Made by a program: the position numbers and the translations under genes. A stretch of 5,499 nucleotides of DNA from Dehalococcoidia bacterium (GTDB lineage: Bacteria > Chloroflexota > Dehalococcoidia > JACPQF01): the NCBI GenBank assembly GCA_030650265.1, contig JAUSEJ010000004.1, positions 1 to 5,499 of the forward strand, written 5' to 3'. Shown here one piece after another: positions 1-4,843 of this stretch; the stretch's first letter is position 1; every line of letters starts with the position of its first letter. The notes under the pieces were generated by a model, which was not told the DNA's origin, made no database searches, and saw nothing but the letters and a program-made list of their open reading frames with translations.

Positions 1-459
1 CGTGAGGGCTGGAGCGGCGTACAGGTGCAACTGCAACGCCGGGCCGACCTGGTCCCGAACCTGGTAGAGACCGTGAAAGGCTACGCAGCCCACGAACGCG
101 GTGTATTCGAGAGCGTAACCAAGGCACGAGCTGTCTTGCAGGGCGCGACGACGCCGGAGGCGGCCGGCCCCGCCAACAACGCTCTGACCCAGACGCTGCG
201 CTCGCTCTTTGCCGTCGCCGAGGCCTACCCCGACCTCAAGGCGAATCAGAACTTCCGCGACCTCCAAGCCCAACTGGCGGAGACCGAAGACAAGGTCACC
301 TACGCCCGCAACTACTACAACGCAGTGGTCTTGCAGTACAACAGCCGGGTGACGACCCTCCCCGGCGTATTCGTGGCAGGGCCTCTCGGCTTCCAAGAGG
401 CGCAGTTCTTTGCCGGGGACGAAGCGTCGTCGGCAGTGCCCAGCGTCAAGTTCGGCTAG
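1..459 (+). CDS. lemA: LemA family protein, C-terminal part (5' end outside window)
   Basis: The frame is open from the first base, so the gene begins to the left of the window. About 152 residues are visible. The segment VQLQRRADLVPNLVETVKGY is the hallmark of LemA proteins, and NFRDLQAQLAETEDKVTYAR and YNAVVLQYNS continue the conserved helical core. The tail, which has a small acidic stretch (FFAGDEAS), also fits the family. LemA proteins are usually about 180-200 residues, with an N-terminal membrane helix followed by a helical-bundle domain; the membrane helix would lie in the missing part. The cellular role is poorly defined, and the proteins are thought to be membrane-anchored with the helical domain exposed to one side. 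An internal GTG at 25 is not a plausible start, because conserved sequence continues upstream of it. This is chromosomal backbone just outside the island. Family assignment is secure; function is not. Confidence 0.93.
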   Translation, partial: REGWSGVQVQLQRRADLVPNLVETVKGYAAHERGVFESVTKARAVLQGATTPEAAGPANNALTQTLRSLFAVAEAYPDLKANQNFRDLQAQLAETEDKVTYARNYYNAVVLQYNSRVTTLPGVFVAGPLGFQEAQFFAGDEASSAVPSVKFG

Positions 460-524
460 GCGAAGGGGGCCAGCGGCAGGCTTGGGCCGGAAAGAATTGG
501 GGTCTCTCTCGAAGACTACGTTTG

Positions 525-569
525 TGGTGGGCGATACAGGACTTGAACCTGTGACCTTCTGTGTGTAAA
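525..569 (-). repeat. Left attachment site: partial tRNA-Val 3' half
   Basis: These 45 bases are identical to 4749-4793. On the minus strand they read from the anticodon loop (TTTACAC) through the 3' anticodon stem, the T arm and the acceptor 3' strand to ACCA. The 5' half of a tRNA is absent: beyond base 569 the sequence departs completely from the tRNA. This is therefore a tRNA fragment and not a gene. Similarity continues weakly on the other side (510-524 against 4736-4748, sharing CGAAG and TACGTTT with two substitutions and a 2-base indel), so the ancestral repeat may have been about 60 bp. Confidence 0.88.
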
Positions 570-651
570 GCATATTGACCTAAGCGGTGTCGCATACATA
601 CGTGCAGGGCGAGCGAAAACTGTCCAGTTATCATCTGAAAAACAGACTGAT

Positions 652-1167
652 CTATTCCTTCTTGTGCTGAACCCAGACTTCGTCGTGAGCCATCAGATCA
701 GCGGGGAAGTCCTCAATCCCGGGCCATTGGTTCGTTGCGCGCCCGACCTTCTCGTAATACCGGAACAGCCGTTCAGCCTCCGGACCTGCCGTCGCCGCTA
801 CAATCAAAGCGTCGCCTCCAACCCAAGAGGTGCCTCGCCACGTCTTGCGAGTCCTGTTGCGCTCAATGCGTTGGCCAACCTGCGGCCAGAACATAGAACG
901 ATCACGCTCAACGTTGAGGAGCCACAAAGCACCACGTGGTTCAGTGGCGTAGGTGCCTGATACCTCAACAGTACCGGCTATGATGGCACCTTGCCCTGGC
1001 GAGGTAATCTTGATGCCGAAGGGAGAACGGTAGGCTGGAGGATGGGGACTTGAGGAGGCCGATCGCTTCCGGCGTGCGATGACCCAAGTTTTGACGAGGA
1101 CGCTGACCGCACCCGCTGCGATGGTAGCGAGCGCCCCGATAATGACACCAAGCAGTTGCTCGGACAT
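652..1167 (-). CDS. Membrane-anchored protein with C-terminal beta-sandwich-like domain
   Basis: A 171-residue protein. The start is the ATG at 1165-1167, chosen because GGGAGG lies 7 bases upstream; the open frame runs further back to 1344, but that extension overlaps the DUF4062 gene and lacks protein-like character. Residues 5-30 form one hydrophobic segment (LLGVIIGALATIAAGAVSVL and onward) followed by RRKR, so the positive-inside rule puts the rest in the cytoplasm. A Ser/Pro-rich linker (37-49) leads to a domain starting ITSPGQGAIIAGTVEVSGTY, then LWLLNVERDRSMFWPQ, and ending FPADLMAHDEVWVQ. This ITSP...VSGTY...LW...WPQ pattern resembles an Ig-like beta domain seen in bacterial accessory proteins. 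No catalytic residues are recognisable. It lies 25 bases downstream of the DUF4062 gene on the same strand and is probably cotranscribed with it, perhaps as its membrane effector or anchor. Exact function is unknown. Confidence 0.8.
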   Translation of the reverse strand: MSEQLLGVIIGALATIAAGAVSVLVKTWVIARRKRSASSSPHPPAYRSPFGIKITSPGQGAIIAGTVEVSGTYATEPRGALWLLNVERDRSMFWPQVGQRIERNRTRKTWRGTSWVGGDALIVAATAGPEAERLFRYYEKVGRATNQWPGIEDFPADLMAHDEVWVQHKKE

Positions 1168-1192
1168 TCTGTTTCCTCCCCGATTAGGCCGG

Positions 1193-2152
1193 TTACTCTT
1201 CAGACGCGATCTTAGTGAACAACAGGATAGCCTTTCCCTCTGGGGCGACCCACACTTCATCCGAGTCCCCTGGATCGTAGTCCCAGGCGTGAGTAGTGTA
1301 TCCGAAGAACACTCCGCTGCTTCGACTAACATCCTGTTCGGCAAACTCCATCCTGGCGTACAGGTCCTTCACGCCCTGGCCCGAGGCCAACTCGATCAGC
1401 TGGTCTGCTCTTGATCCTGCTGCGTAGAGTTCCCTGAAAGGAAAGCGCTCTTGATTGGCCAATCGGGGCTCGTCAATGGTGATGTGGGTGCCAATCGTCA
1501 ACCCATAGTCCAGATTGAATGCTCTGCAGATGTCTCGTGATGCAGGATAAGGATTACTAAAGAAGGACACTCGGAACCGCACCTCCCGCCCCGAGACCGA
1601 CTTGGGCAGGAGAAGAAAGCGCCGGACCATTCTTAGGGTTCCTTCGAATTCGTCCTTCTTCGGCTCCTCGGGCTCAGGTTTGCGCTGCTGAACGTAGCGA
1701 GCGAGGTTCGTGCGAAGTTTCTCAGTCAAATCGTCTTCATTGGTGAACGTGTCGACCGTGTGACGCTCTCGCAGAGCATCTTTGAAGGCCTTCAACTTCT
1801 CCCGGAGTGCTGGATCTACGTCTATGTCCCCGTAACGAACCGTTGCGTTTTGTTCATCCGCCATGTAAATCAGGATTTCTTTTCCAAGCCGCGCTGCCTG
1901 CTCATACTCAAGCTGGGTGTACGACTTGCCGGAACTTGGCTCGACAGAACCGACCCGAAACCCGATGATGCCCACGTAGACGTCGCTCTGTTCCAGTTCT
2001 GCCAAACAAGTCTGCAGCGGCTCCTCGGTCCTCGCCCCAAACTGCTCCATGCCCCTGACGCTAATATCAAAGTCTTCCAAGAGCTGCCACACGGCTCGCC
2101 GGTGAGACGCCAAGTCCACATACGTTGATGATATGAACACTGTCTTCTTCAT
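1193..2152 (-). CDS. DUF4062 domain protein
   Basis: A 319-residue protein. Residues 3-14 (KTVFISSTYVDL) are the signature opening of DUF4062, followed by GMEQFGA (34-40), the conserved Cys in LQTCLAELEQSDVYVGIIGF (46-65), RVGS and GKSYTQLEYEQA (75-86), and a hydrophobic strand EILIYM (92-97). The usual RYG of the family is RVG here. The domain covers about residues 1-100; a charged linker (157-170, PEPEEPKK) then leads to a C-terminal region of about 150 residues that I do not recognise. The ATG at 2150-2152 was chosen because the family starts right at KKTVFISST; an in-frame TTG at 2206 would only add an unconserved 18-residue leader. The Shine-Dalgarno signal is weak. DUF4062 is predicted to share a TIR/nucleoside-deoxyribosyltransferase-like fold and is often fused to STAND ATPases or found in defence loci; the enzymatic activity here is not established. 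First gene of an operon with the membrane protein that follows. Confidence 0.88.
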   Translation of the reverse strand: MKKTVFISSTYVDLASHRRAVWQLLEDFDISVRGMEQFGARTEEPLQTCLAELEQSDVYVGIIGFRVGSVEPSSGKSYTQLEYEQAARLGKEILIYMADEQNATVRYGDIDVDPALREKLKAFKDALRERHTVDTFTNEDDLTEKLRTNLARYVQQRKPEPEEPKKDEFEGTLRMVRRFLLLPKSVSGREVRFRVSFFSNPYPASRDICRAFNLDYGLTIGTHITIDEPRLANQERFPFRELYAAGSRADQLIELASGQGVKDLYARMEFAEQDVSRSSGVFFGYTTHAWDYDPGDSDEVWVAPEGKAILLFTKIASEE

Positions 2153-2202
2153 TTCGCTACGCGTCTTTCTTGCAGTCTTGCCTTCCTGATCGCAGGTCCT
2201 TG

Positions 2203-2557
2203 TCAAACCCGCAAATCATCCAGAAACTCCGAGGCCGGAGCCACGCTGGTGATGAGCAGATAGTCGCGGGCCCGCGTGCAGGCGACGTAGAGCAGGTGGC
2301 GTTCGGTGTCATGGACCTCCTGCAGATCGGCCTCGTCGCCGACCATCGGCGATTCGTTCCTGCAAGGGTATGGTCTCGTCGTCACAGGCCATCACGACCA
2401 CCGCCCGGAACTCCAGTCCCTTGGCTAGATGCATGGTGCTGATGCAGACGTGGCCCCTGGTCGTCTCGATGTTCTCGTCCAGGATCTTGAAAGGGGGATT
2501 CCCGCTTGCGCCGAGGGATCGGCCAGGACGCGGCCCCATGTTCGCTGTGAGGATCAT
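2203..2557 (-). pseudogene. UvrD-like superfamily 1 helicase, C-terminal remnant with frameshift
   Basis: Two overlapping minus-strand frames together encode the end of a UvrD/PcrA-type helicase. The upstream frame (from about 2557) reads ...VCISTMHLAKGLEFRAVVVM followed by ACDDETIPLQERI. The downstream frame (to the TGA at 2203-2205) reads VGDEADLQEVHDTERHLLYV then ACTRARDYLLITS, and ends ASEFLDDLRV. These match helicase motif V (TMHLAKGLEF) and motif VI (LLYVACTRARD, with the arginine finger). The frames meet near 2350, where a single 1-base insertion or deletion would join QERI to VGDEADL. Everything upstream is missing: the Walker A motif, motifs II-IV and some 600 residues. The gene is therefore both truncated and frameshifted and cannot be active. 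The 5' limit is approximate. The stop lies 50 bases ahead of the DUF4062 ATG, so the helicase may once have been cotranscribed with it. Confidence 0.85.
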
Positions 2558-2864
2558 GTCAGTGGCTCCGGGCCATGGGGTGAAAGAGAGCGATCAGGAA
2601 TCGCCACGCCTCCGTGATGGATGCTCCTATTCTATCCTCAATCGGGCTTCTGTCAATAGCGGCGCAGAACATTTCAGATGGTCTGTGATGCTGTCACCCC
2701 TTGGCTGTGTAGTGACGATGTCGCCACGGAGCTGTGAACAAGAATATAGTGACATTGAACAGGAAGGAATAGAAGCGAGCAGGGGTCCCGGGCAAGTTCA
2801 GTCAGCGGTCGAAAATGGCGAACGTTCGAGACGCACCACGCAGTCGAGGCGGAGGCCGCGACCG
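2558..2864. other. Gene-poor spacer between helicase and hicB remnants
   Basis: I find no convincing gene in these roughly 307 bases. A long plus-strand open frame crosses them, but its left part is antisense to the helicase remnant and its composition is not protein-like. A 37-residue minus-strand frame (2559-2672) has no recognisable family. The stretch may be degraded former coding sequence, perhaps the missing helicase body, but no homology is visible by eye. Confidence 0.5.
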
Positions 2865-3089
2865 TTACACTTCAACTGTGGCAAGCTGAGGGGGCATCGA
2901 CTCCTCCGGGATTCTTTCCCCGCTCGCCTCGACGTCCTCCAGCTACAGACGAATGGCGTCCCTGGCATTCTCCAACGTCTCTTCCGAGGTATCTCCCTCA
3001 GTGATACAGCCTGGAAGAAGGGCTGGCACGGTTGCTGTGTAGCCTCCCTCTTCTGGGTCGGGGATCAGCAATAGAGTGTAGCGCTTCAT
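2865..3089 (-). pseudogene. hicB: HicB-family antitoxin with in-frame amber codon
   Basis: From the ATG at 3087-3089 the minus strand reads MKRYTLLLIPDPEEGGYTAT, VPALLPGCITEGDTSEETLE, NARDAIRL, then TAG (2943-2945), then LEDVEASGERIPEE and ...VEV before a TAA at 2865-2867. This is the full-length short HicB fold: the partial RNase H-like antitoxin core with the conserved EGGY, VPALPGC, GDT-EEAL-NA and AI-LYLED stretches. The amber codon replaces what is normally an aromatic residue (often Tyr) in AIxLYLED, a one-base change. PALLPGC has one extra Leu relative to the usual PALPGC. HicB neutralises the HicA mRNA interferase, but no HicA partner is visible on either side, so this is an orphan remnant. 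Loss of the last 25 residues should impair it unless the amber is read through. Identity is clear; inactivity is inferred. Confidence 0.82.
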
Positions 3090-3246
3090 CTCCGCGTCAT
3101 CCTGGAAGCCACCGGCTGTTCCTCTGGGGAGCCTGGCAGCCTGTCTGATTCATTGCCTCCGGTCCTGCATCGTTCGGCTGTGCCGTTCGACCAACTACAC
3201 AAGCCTGTCTCTTGATATTACAACTAACGCCGTTCGACCGGCACCC

Positions 3247-3286
3247 CCGCTTTGGATCCGTGTGACCCATCCCATGGCCAAAGCGG
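3247..3286. repeat. 9-bp perfect inverted repeat with 22-base loop
   Basis: CCGCTTTGG (3247-3255) is the exact reverse complement of CCAAAGCGG (3278-3286). The loop is long and there is no T-run after either arm, so an intrinsic terminator is unlikely. A match of this length can arise by chance in a window this size, so its function is uncertain. Confidence 0.35.
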
Positions 3287-3328
3287 TTGAGACATGAAGA
3301 AACCGCGTTAACCAGTAATACCCTTTGC

Positions 3329-3357
3329 TTGCAGTATTTGCAATTAAGTGATAGTAT
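3329..3357 (+). promoter_or_regulatory. Candidate promoter with embedded inverted repeat for the HTH/PIN pair
   Basis: An extended -10 element, TGATAGTAT, ends at 3357 (hexamer TAGTAT at 3352-3357, 4 of 6 matches). It has a poor -35-like TTGCAG at 3329-3334 with 17-base spacing. The -35 and spacer contain the inverted repeat TTGCA-GTATT-TGCAA (3329-3343), a plausible operator for autoregulation by the HTH protein encoded 54 bases downstream. The -35 match is only 3 of 6, so the call rests mainly on the extended -10 and its position. Confidence 0.35.
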
Positions 3358-3410
3358 TGAAAGATCGGGGTTGAGTTCTGTGGGAGCATTTGTGTCTGGG
3401 GTAAGCAATT

Positions 3411-3809
3411 ATGAGAGCCGTTAGTCCCTCAACGATAGAAACGCTCGCAGAGTTGGAGCAAGAAATGGTTGCTGCGCGGCGTGAGCCGGCCGCAGAGGCT
3501 ATCAGAGATGCCCTTACTGCTCTGGCCCGCCCCAACCGCGGTTGGCTCACCACCGGGCAGGCTGCGGAGAGGCTAGGCGTGACCATCCCGACCGTCAAGA
3601 ACTGGATACGAAGAGGCACGCTCAAGGGAGCGCCGGTAGGCAGTCGCTGGGTGGTGTCTGAGGAGAGTGTTGAGCGAATATCGGGCATCCGCAAGGCCCT
3701 TGGTGATCTCGATGAAGAGGGTTATCCCACCCCTGAGGAGATCGCGAGCCTGACCAGAGAAGCCCGCCGCGCCGTAACGACGGGTAAGAAGCGGATTGGT
3801 GGTCGATAG
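3411..3809 (+). CDS. HTH_17/excisionase-type DNA-binding protein, probable antitoxin
   Basis: A 132-residue protein. Residues 45-90 (WLTTGQAAERLGVTIPTVKN, then WIRRGTLKGAPVGSRWVVSE) form a MerR-like winged HTH of the HTH_17/excisionase type, with GQAAERLGVT as helix-turn and SRWVVSEESVERI as wing. Residues 8-40 are helical and probably dimerising. The C-terminal tail (100-132) has an acidic/Pro segment (LDEEGYPTPEEI) followed by a basic end, the kind of flexible tail used to cover a toxin. The start at 3411 is the first ATG after an in-frame TAA at 3402; the upstream GGGG is a weak ribosome site. The gene overlaps the downstream PIN-domain gene by 14 bases, which implies translational coupling and supports an antitoxin role with autorepression. 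Alternatively it could be the island's excisionase, since the fold is the same; the PIN partner makes antitoxin more likely. Confidence 0.8.
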   Translation: MRAVSPSTIETLAELEQEMVAARREPAAEAIRDALTALARPNRGWLTTGQAAERLGVTIPTVKNWIRRGTLKGAPVGSRWVVSEESVERISGIRKALGDLDEEGYPTPEEIASLTREARRAVTTGKKRIGGR

Positions 3810-4110
3810 GTCCATCTTCGAACGGGTAACCCTGGATTCGAGCGTTCTCTTAGGCGAGAAGAGCGCTCGAATCATCGCCGCAGCGGACCTCGGGTTCTTC
3901 AAAGGGTACTGGAGCAGTTGGATAGCAGGGGAGTTCGCCAGGGTGCGAACCGAGTGGATAGCCCGCCGTCTGATGAAAGAGACGCACAATATGGCCGAAG
4001 CCAATCGCCGGCTGGCTGCCTCCCGGGAGGCTTTTCTCAAACGCCTTTACGAGACTTATCCGGAGGCCGGCGCCGCCATAGCCAGTTACCTGAGTCAGAG
4101 GCACCCCTGA
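3796..4110 (+). CDS. PIN-domain protein, probable C-terminally truncated toxin
   Basis: A 104-residue frame starting at TTG 3796 (or GTG 3799) inside the end of the HTH gene. VTLDSSVLLG (11-20) matches the first PIN strand with its metal-binding Asp (D14), and WSSWIAGEFARVRTEWIARR (39-58) matches the helix with the second acidic residue (E46). A long charged helix follows (60-90). PIN nucleases normally need two further acidic residues in the C-terminal half and run to about 130-180 residues; here the frame stops before them. After a shift into the next frame at about 4085 the sequence reads LTSPSFRDAHLEFLF and then stops, which may be residual coding sequence, so a frameshift plus deletion is plausible. 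PIN toxins cleave RNA and are held in check by the upstream antitoxin. With half the active site missing, this copy is likely inactive. Moderately sure of the family, less of the truncation mechanism. Confidence 0.68.
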   Translation: MVVDRSIFERVTLDSSVLLGEKSARIIAAADLGFFKGYWSSWIAGEFARVRTEWIARRLMKETHNMAEANRRLAASREAFLKRLYETYPEAGAAIASYLSQRHP

Positions 4111-4189
4111 CTAGCCCCAGTTTCCGGGATGCGCATCTGGAATTCCTATTTTGAAACGGGGACAGATTGGACAGGGCAGATTAGGCAGA

Positions 4190-4219
4190 TTGACCCGCAA
4201 TAATGGTCCATGCTATGCT
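4190..4219 (+). promoter_or_regulatory. Promoter of the XRE-type gene
   Basis: TTGACC (4190-4195) matches the -35 consensus in 5 of 6 positions. After 18 bases comes TATGCT (4214-4219), preceded by TG at 4211-4212, giving an extended -10. The predicted transcript would start near 4226 and run about 60 bases to the gene start. The element lies directly upstream of a palindromic operator candidate. Confidence 0.6.
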
Positions 4220-4228
4220 GTCCCTGGA

Positions 4229-4246
4229 TGTGACATATATGTAACA
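4229..4246. promoter_or_regulatory. 18-bp palindromic operator candidate
   Basis: TGTGACATATATGTAACA is palindromic except for one symmetric mismatched pair, and its central ACATATATGT is perfect. It sits 10 bases past the -10 hexamer, covering the predicted start of transcription and just beyond. That is where an XRE-type antitoxin would bind to repress its own gene. Autoregulation is inferred from position and symmetry. Confidence 0.55.
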
Positions 4247-4286
4247 GCTTCGACCCCAAGGTACAACCTATCCAAGGAGGATGGCT

Positions 4287-4694
4287 ATGCCGAAAACTGC
4301 AACTGGTCGATGGTCGGATATGAGGGAGCGCATAGTTAGCACCCCGGAACTCCGTGAGCAGTATGACCGAGCCAAGCACGCGATCGTTGTGACGCGCCAG
4401 GTACTGATGGAGATCGACGATGAGCGACAGCGTGCCGGACTCTCGAAAGCGGAGTTGGCGCGTCGTACCGGAATCACTCCTTCGGTGATCCGACGCCTGT
4501 TCTCATCCAAGTCCAGCAATCCAACGCTCGGGACGGTGATAAATATGGCCGGTGCGCTAGGTCTTGAAATCGAGTTGAAGCCCGCAAGACAGAATTGGGA
4601 TGCGACGGTTGATAATTGGAACAGCATTCACCAAAGCAGACTATGCCACTGTGCGGCGGCTTGGAGAAGAATACCGGCGAAGAGTGCCTCGTAG
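4287..4694 (+). CDS. XRE-family HTH protein, HigA-like antitoxin
   Basis: A 135-residue frame. The start is the second ATG (4287-4289), because AAGGAGG (4274-4280) lies six bases upstream; the ATG at 4281 abuts that site and cannot use it. Residues 41-97 form a Cro/C1-type HTH: AELARRTGITPSVIRRLFSS, then NPTLGTVINMAGALGLEIEL, the typical antitoxin ending in which helix 5 runs into a short strand (LEIELKP). Residues 22-45 are helical. Proteins of this type usually stop soon after the LEIELKP strand; the last 33 residues (103-135, Trp/Cys/Arg-rich) look unlike a conserved domain and probably read through frameshifted or island-end sequence. No HigB-type toxin is visible on either side, so it is an orphan antitoxin or a stand-alone repressor. 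It has its own promoter and operator candidate. It is the last gene before the right attachment site. Confidence 0.8.
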   Translation: MPKTATGRWSDMRERIVSTPELREQYDRAKHAIVVTRQVLMEIDDERQRAGLSKAELARRTGITPSVIRRLFSSKSSNPTLGTVINMAGALGLEIELKPARQNWDATVDNWNSIHQSRLCHCAAAWRRIPAKSAS

Positions 4695-4748
4695 CGTTAT
4701 GTGAGCCACGACGCGTGGACCTGAAATGCCCAAGGCGAAGTTTACGTT

Positions 4749-4793
4749 TGGTGGGCGATACAGGACTTGAACCTGTGACCTTCTGTGTGTAAA
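4749..4793 (-). repeat. Right attachment site: 3' half of intact tRNA-Val
   Basis: This is the second copy of the 45-bp direct repeat, identical to 525-569. It lies within the functional tRNA-Val gene and covers the anticodon loop to CCA. Integration at this point keeps the tRNA intact, while the displaced 3' half remains at the far end of the island. Confidence 0.88.
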
Positions 4794-4825
4794 ACAGACG
4801 CTCTAACCAACTGAGCTAATCGCCC
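4749..4825 (-). tRNA. tRNA-Val (anticodon UAC)
   Basis: On the minus strand the sequence folds as a complete cloverleaf. Acceptor GGGCGAT pairs with ATCGCCC; the D arm is GCTC-AGTTGGTTA-GAGC; the anticodon stem TCTGT/ACAGA encloses loop TTTACAC with anticodon TAC; the T arm is ACAGG-TTCAAGT-CCTGT. The discriminator A and an encoded CCA follow, for 77 bases in all. The anticodon reads GUA and, with wobble, other Val codons. It lies downstream of tRNA-Arg and is probably cotranscribed from the promoter at 4973-5002. Its 3' half is duplicated at 525-569. Confidence 0.96.
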
Positions 4826-4843
4826 GCGCAGATCACCTTTGTA

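Larger units (their letters stand above)
3090..3410. other. Intergenic stretch with small repeats and divergent gene starts
   Basis: No gene is supported in these roughly 320 bases. The minus-strand frames here (3097-3408 and 3195-3389) look like non-coding shadows, and no HicA toxin is seen upstream of hicB. The stretch separates the leftward hicB remnant from the rightward HTH/PIN pair. It holds an 11-bp direct repeat GCCGTTCGACC (3182-3192 and 3229-3239), a 9-bp inverted repeat (3247-3255/3278-3286), and the candidate promoter of the HTH/PIN pair near 3329-3357. Confidence 0.55.
525..4793. mobile_element. tRNA-Val-integrated genomic island without integrase
   Basis: The stretch is bounded by two perfect 45-bp direct repeats (525-569 and 4749-4793). 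Each equals the 3' half of the tRNA-Val gene, from the first base of the anticodon loop to the CCA end. Only the right copy belongs to a complete tRNA, so the left copy is the distal attachment site. Between them lie a DUF4062/membrane-protein operon, a helicase remnant, a broken hicB, an HTH/PIN pair and an XRE-type gene: typical accessory and defence cargo. Known biology: tyrosine recombinases of integrative elements use tRNA genes this way and rebuild the tRNA at one end. No integrase, relaxase or replication gene is visible inside, so the element is inferred to be non-autonomous or decayed. Removing it would give a simple LemA, tRNA-Val, tRNA-Arg, cupin backbone. An alternative is a non-mobile segmental duplication of the tRNA half. 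Confidence 0.75.

Noticed and set aside
664..960. 98-residue plus-strand frame, and similar plus frames at 1079-1414 and 1760-2128
   Set aside because: All are antisense to the DUF4062/membrane-protein operon and lack any domain signature.
652..1344. 230-residue version of the membrane protein
   Set aside because: The first 59 codons overlap the DUF4062 gene in another frame and look non-coding. A strong ribosome site marks the ATG at 1167, just before the membrane helix.
1193..2206. Longer DUF4062 gene starting at TTG 2206
   Set aside because: The extra 18 residues are not part of the family, which begins at the KKTVFISST stretch next to the ATG at 2152. No ribosome site supports the TTG.
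2201..2206. Perfect TTGACA on the minus strand as a -35 for the DUF4062 operon
   Set aside because: No -10-like hexamer is found 16-18 bases further on, and the match falls on the helicase stop codon, so it is probably coincidental.
2559..2672. 37-residue minus-strand frame
   Set aside because: It has no clear ribosome site, no family resemblance and a short length; it is more likely noise or degraded sequence.
2370..3074. 234-residue plus-strand open frame
   Set aside because: It runs antisense through the helicase remnant and most of hicB, has irregular composition, and shows no recognisable domain. The minus-strand frames carry clear family motifs.
3573..4040. 155-residue minus-strand frame
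   Set aside because: It is antisense to the HTH/PIN pair, whose domains are clear on the plus strand.
4163..4191. Three copies of CAGATT as iterons or a CRISPR-like array
   Set aside because: The units are only 6 bases long and irregularly spaced, and no replication or Cas gene is nearby.
4706..4718. CCACG-ACG-CGTGG hairpin as a terminator
   Set aside because: The stem is only 5 bp and no T-run follows on either strand.
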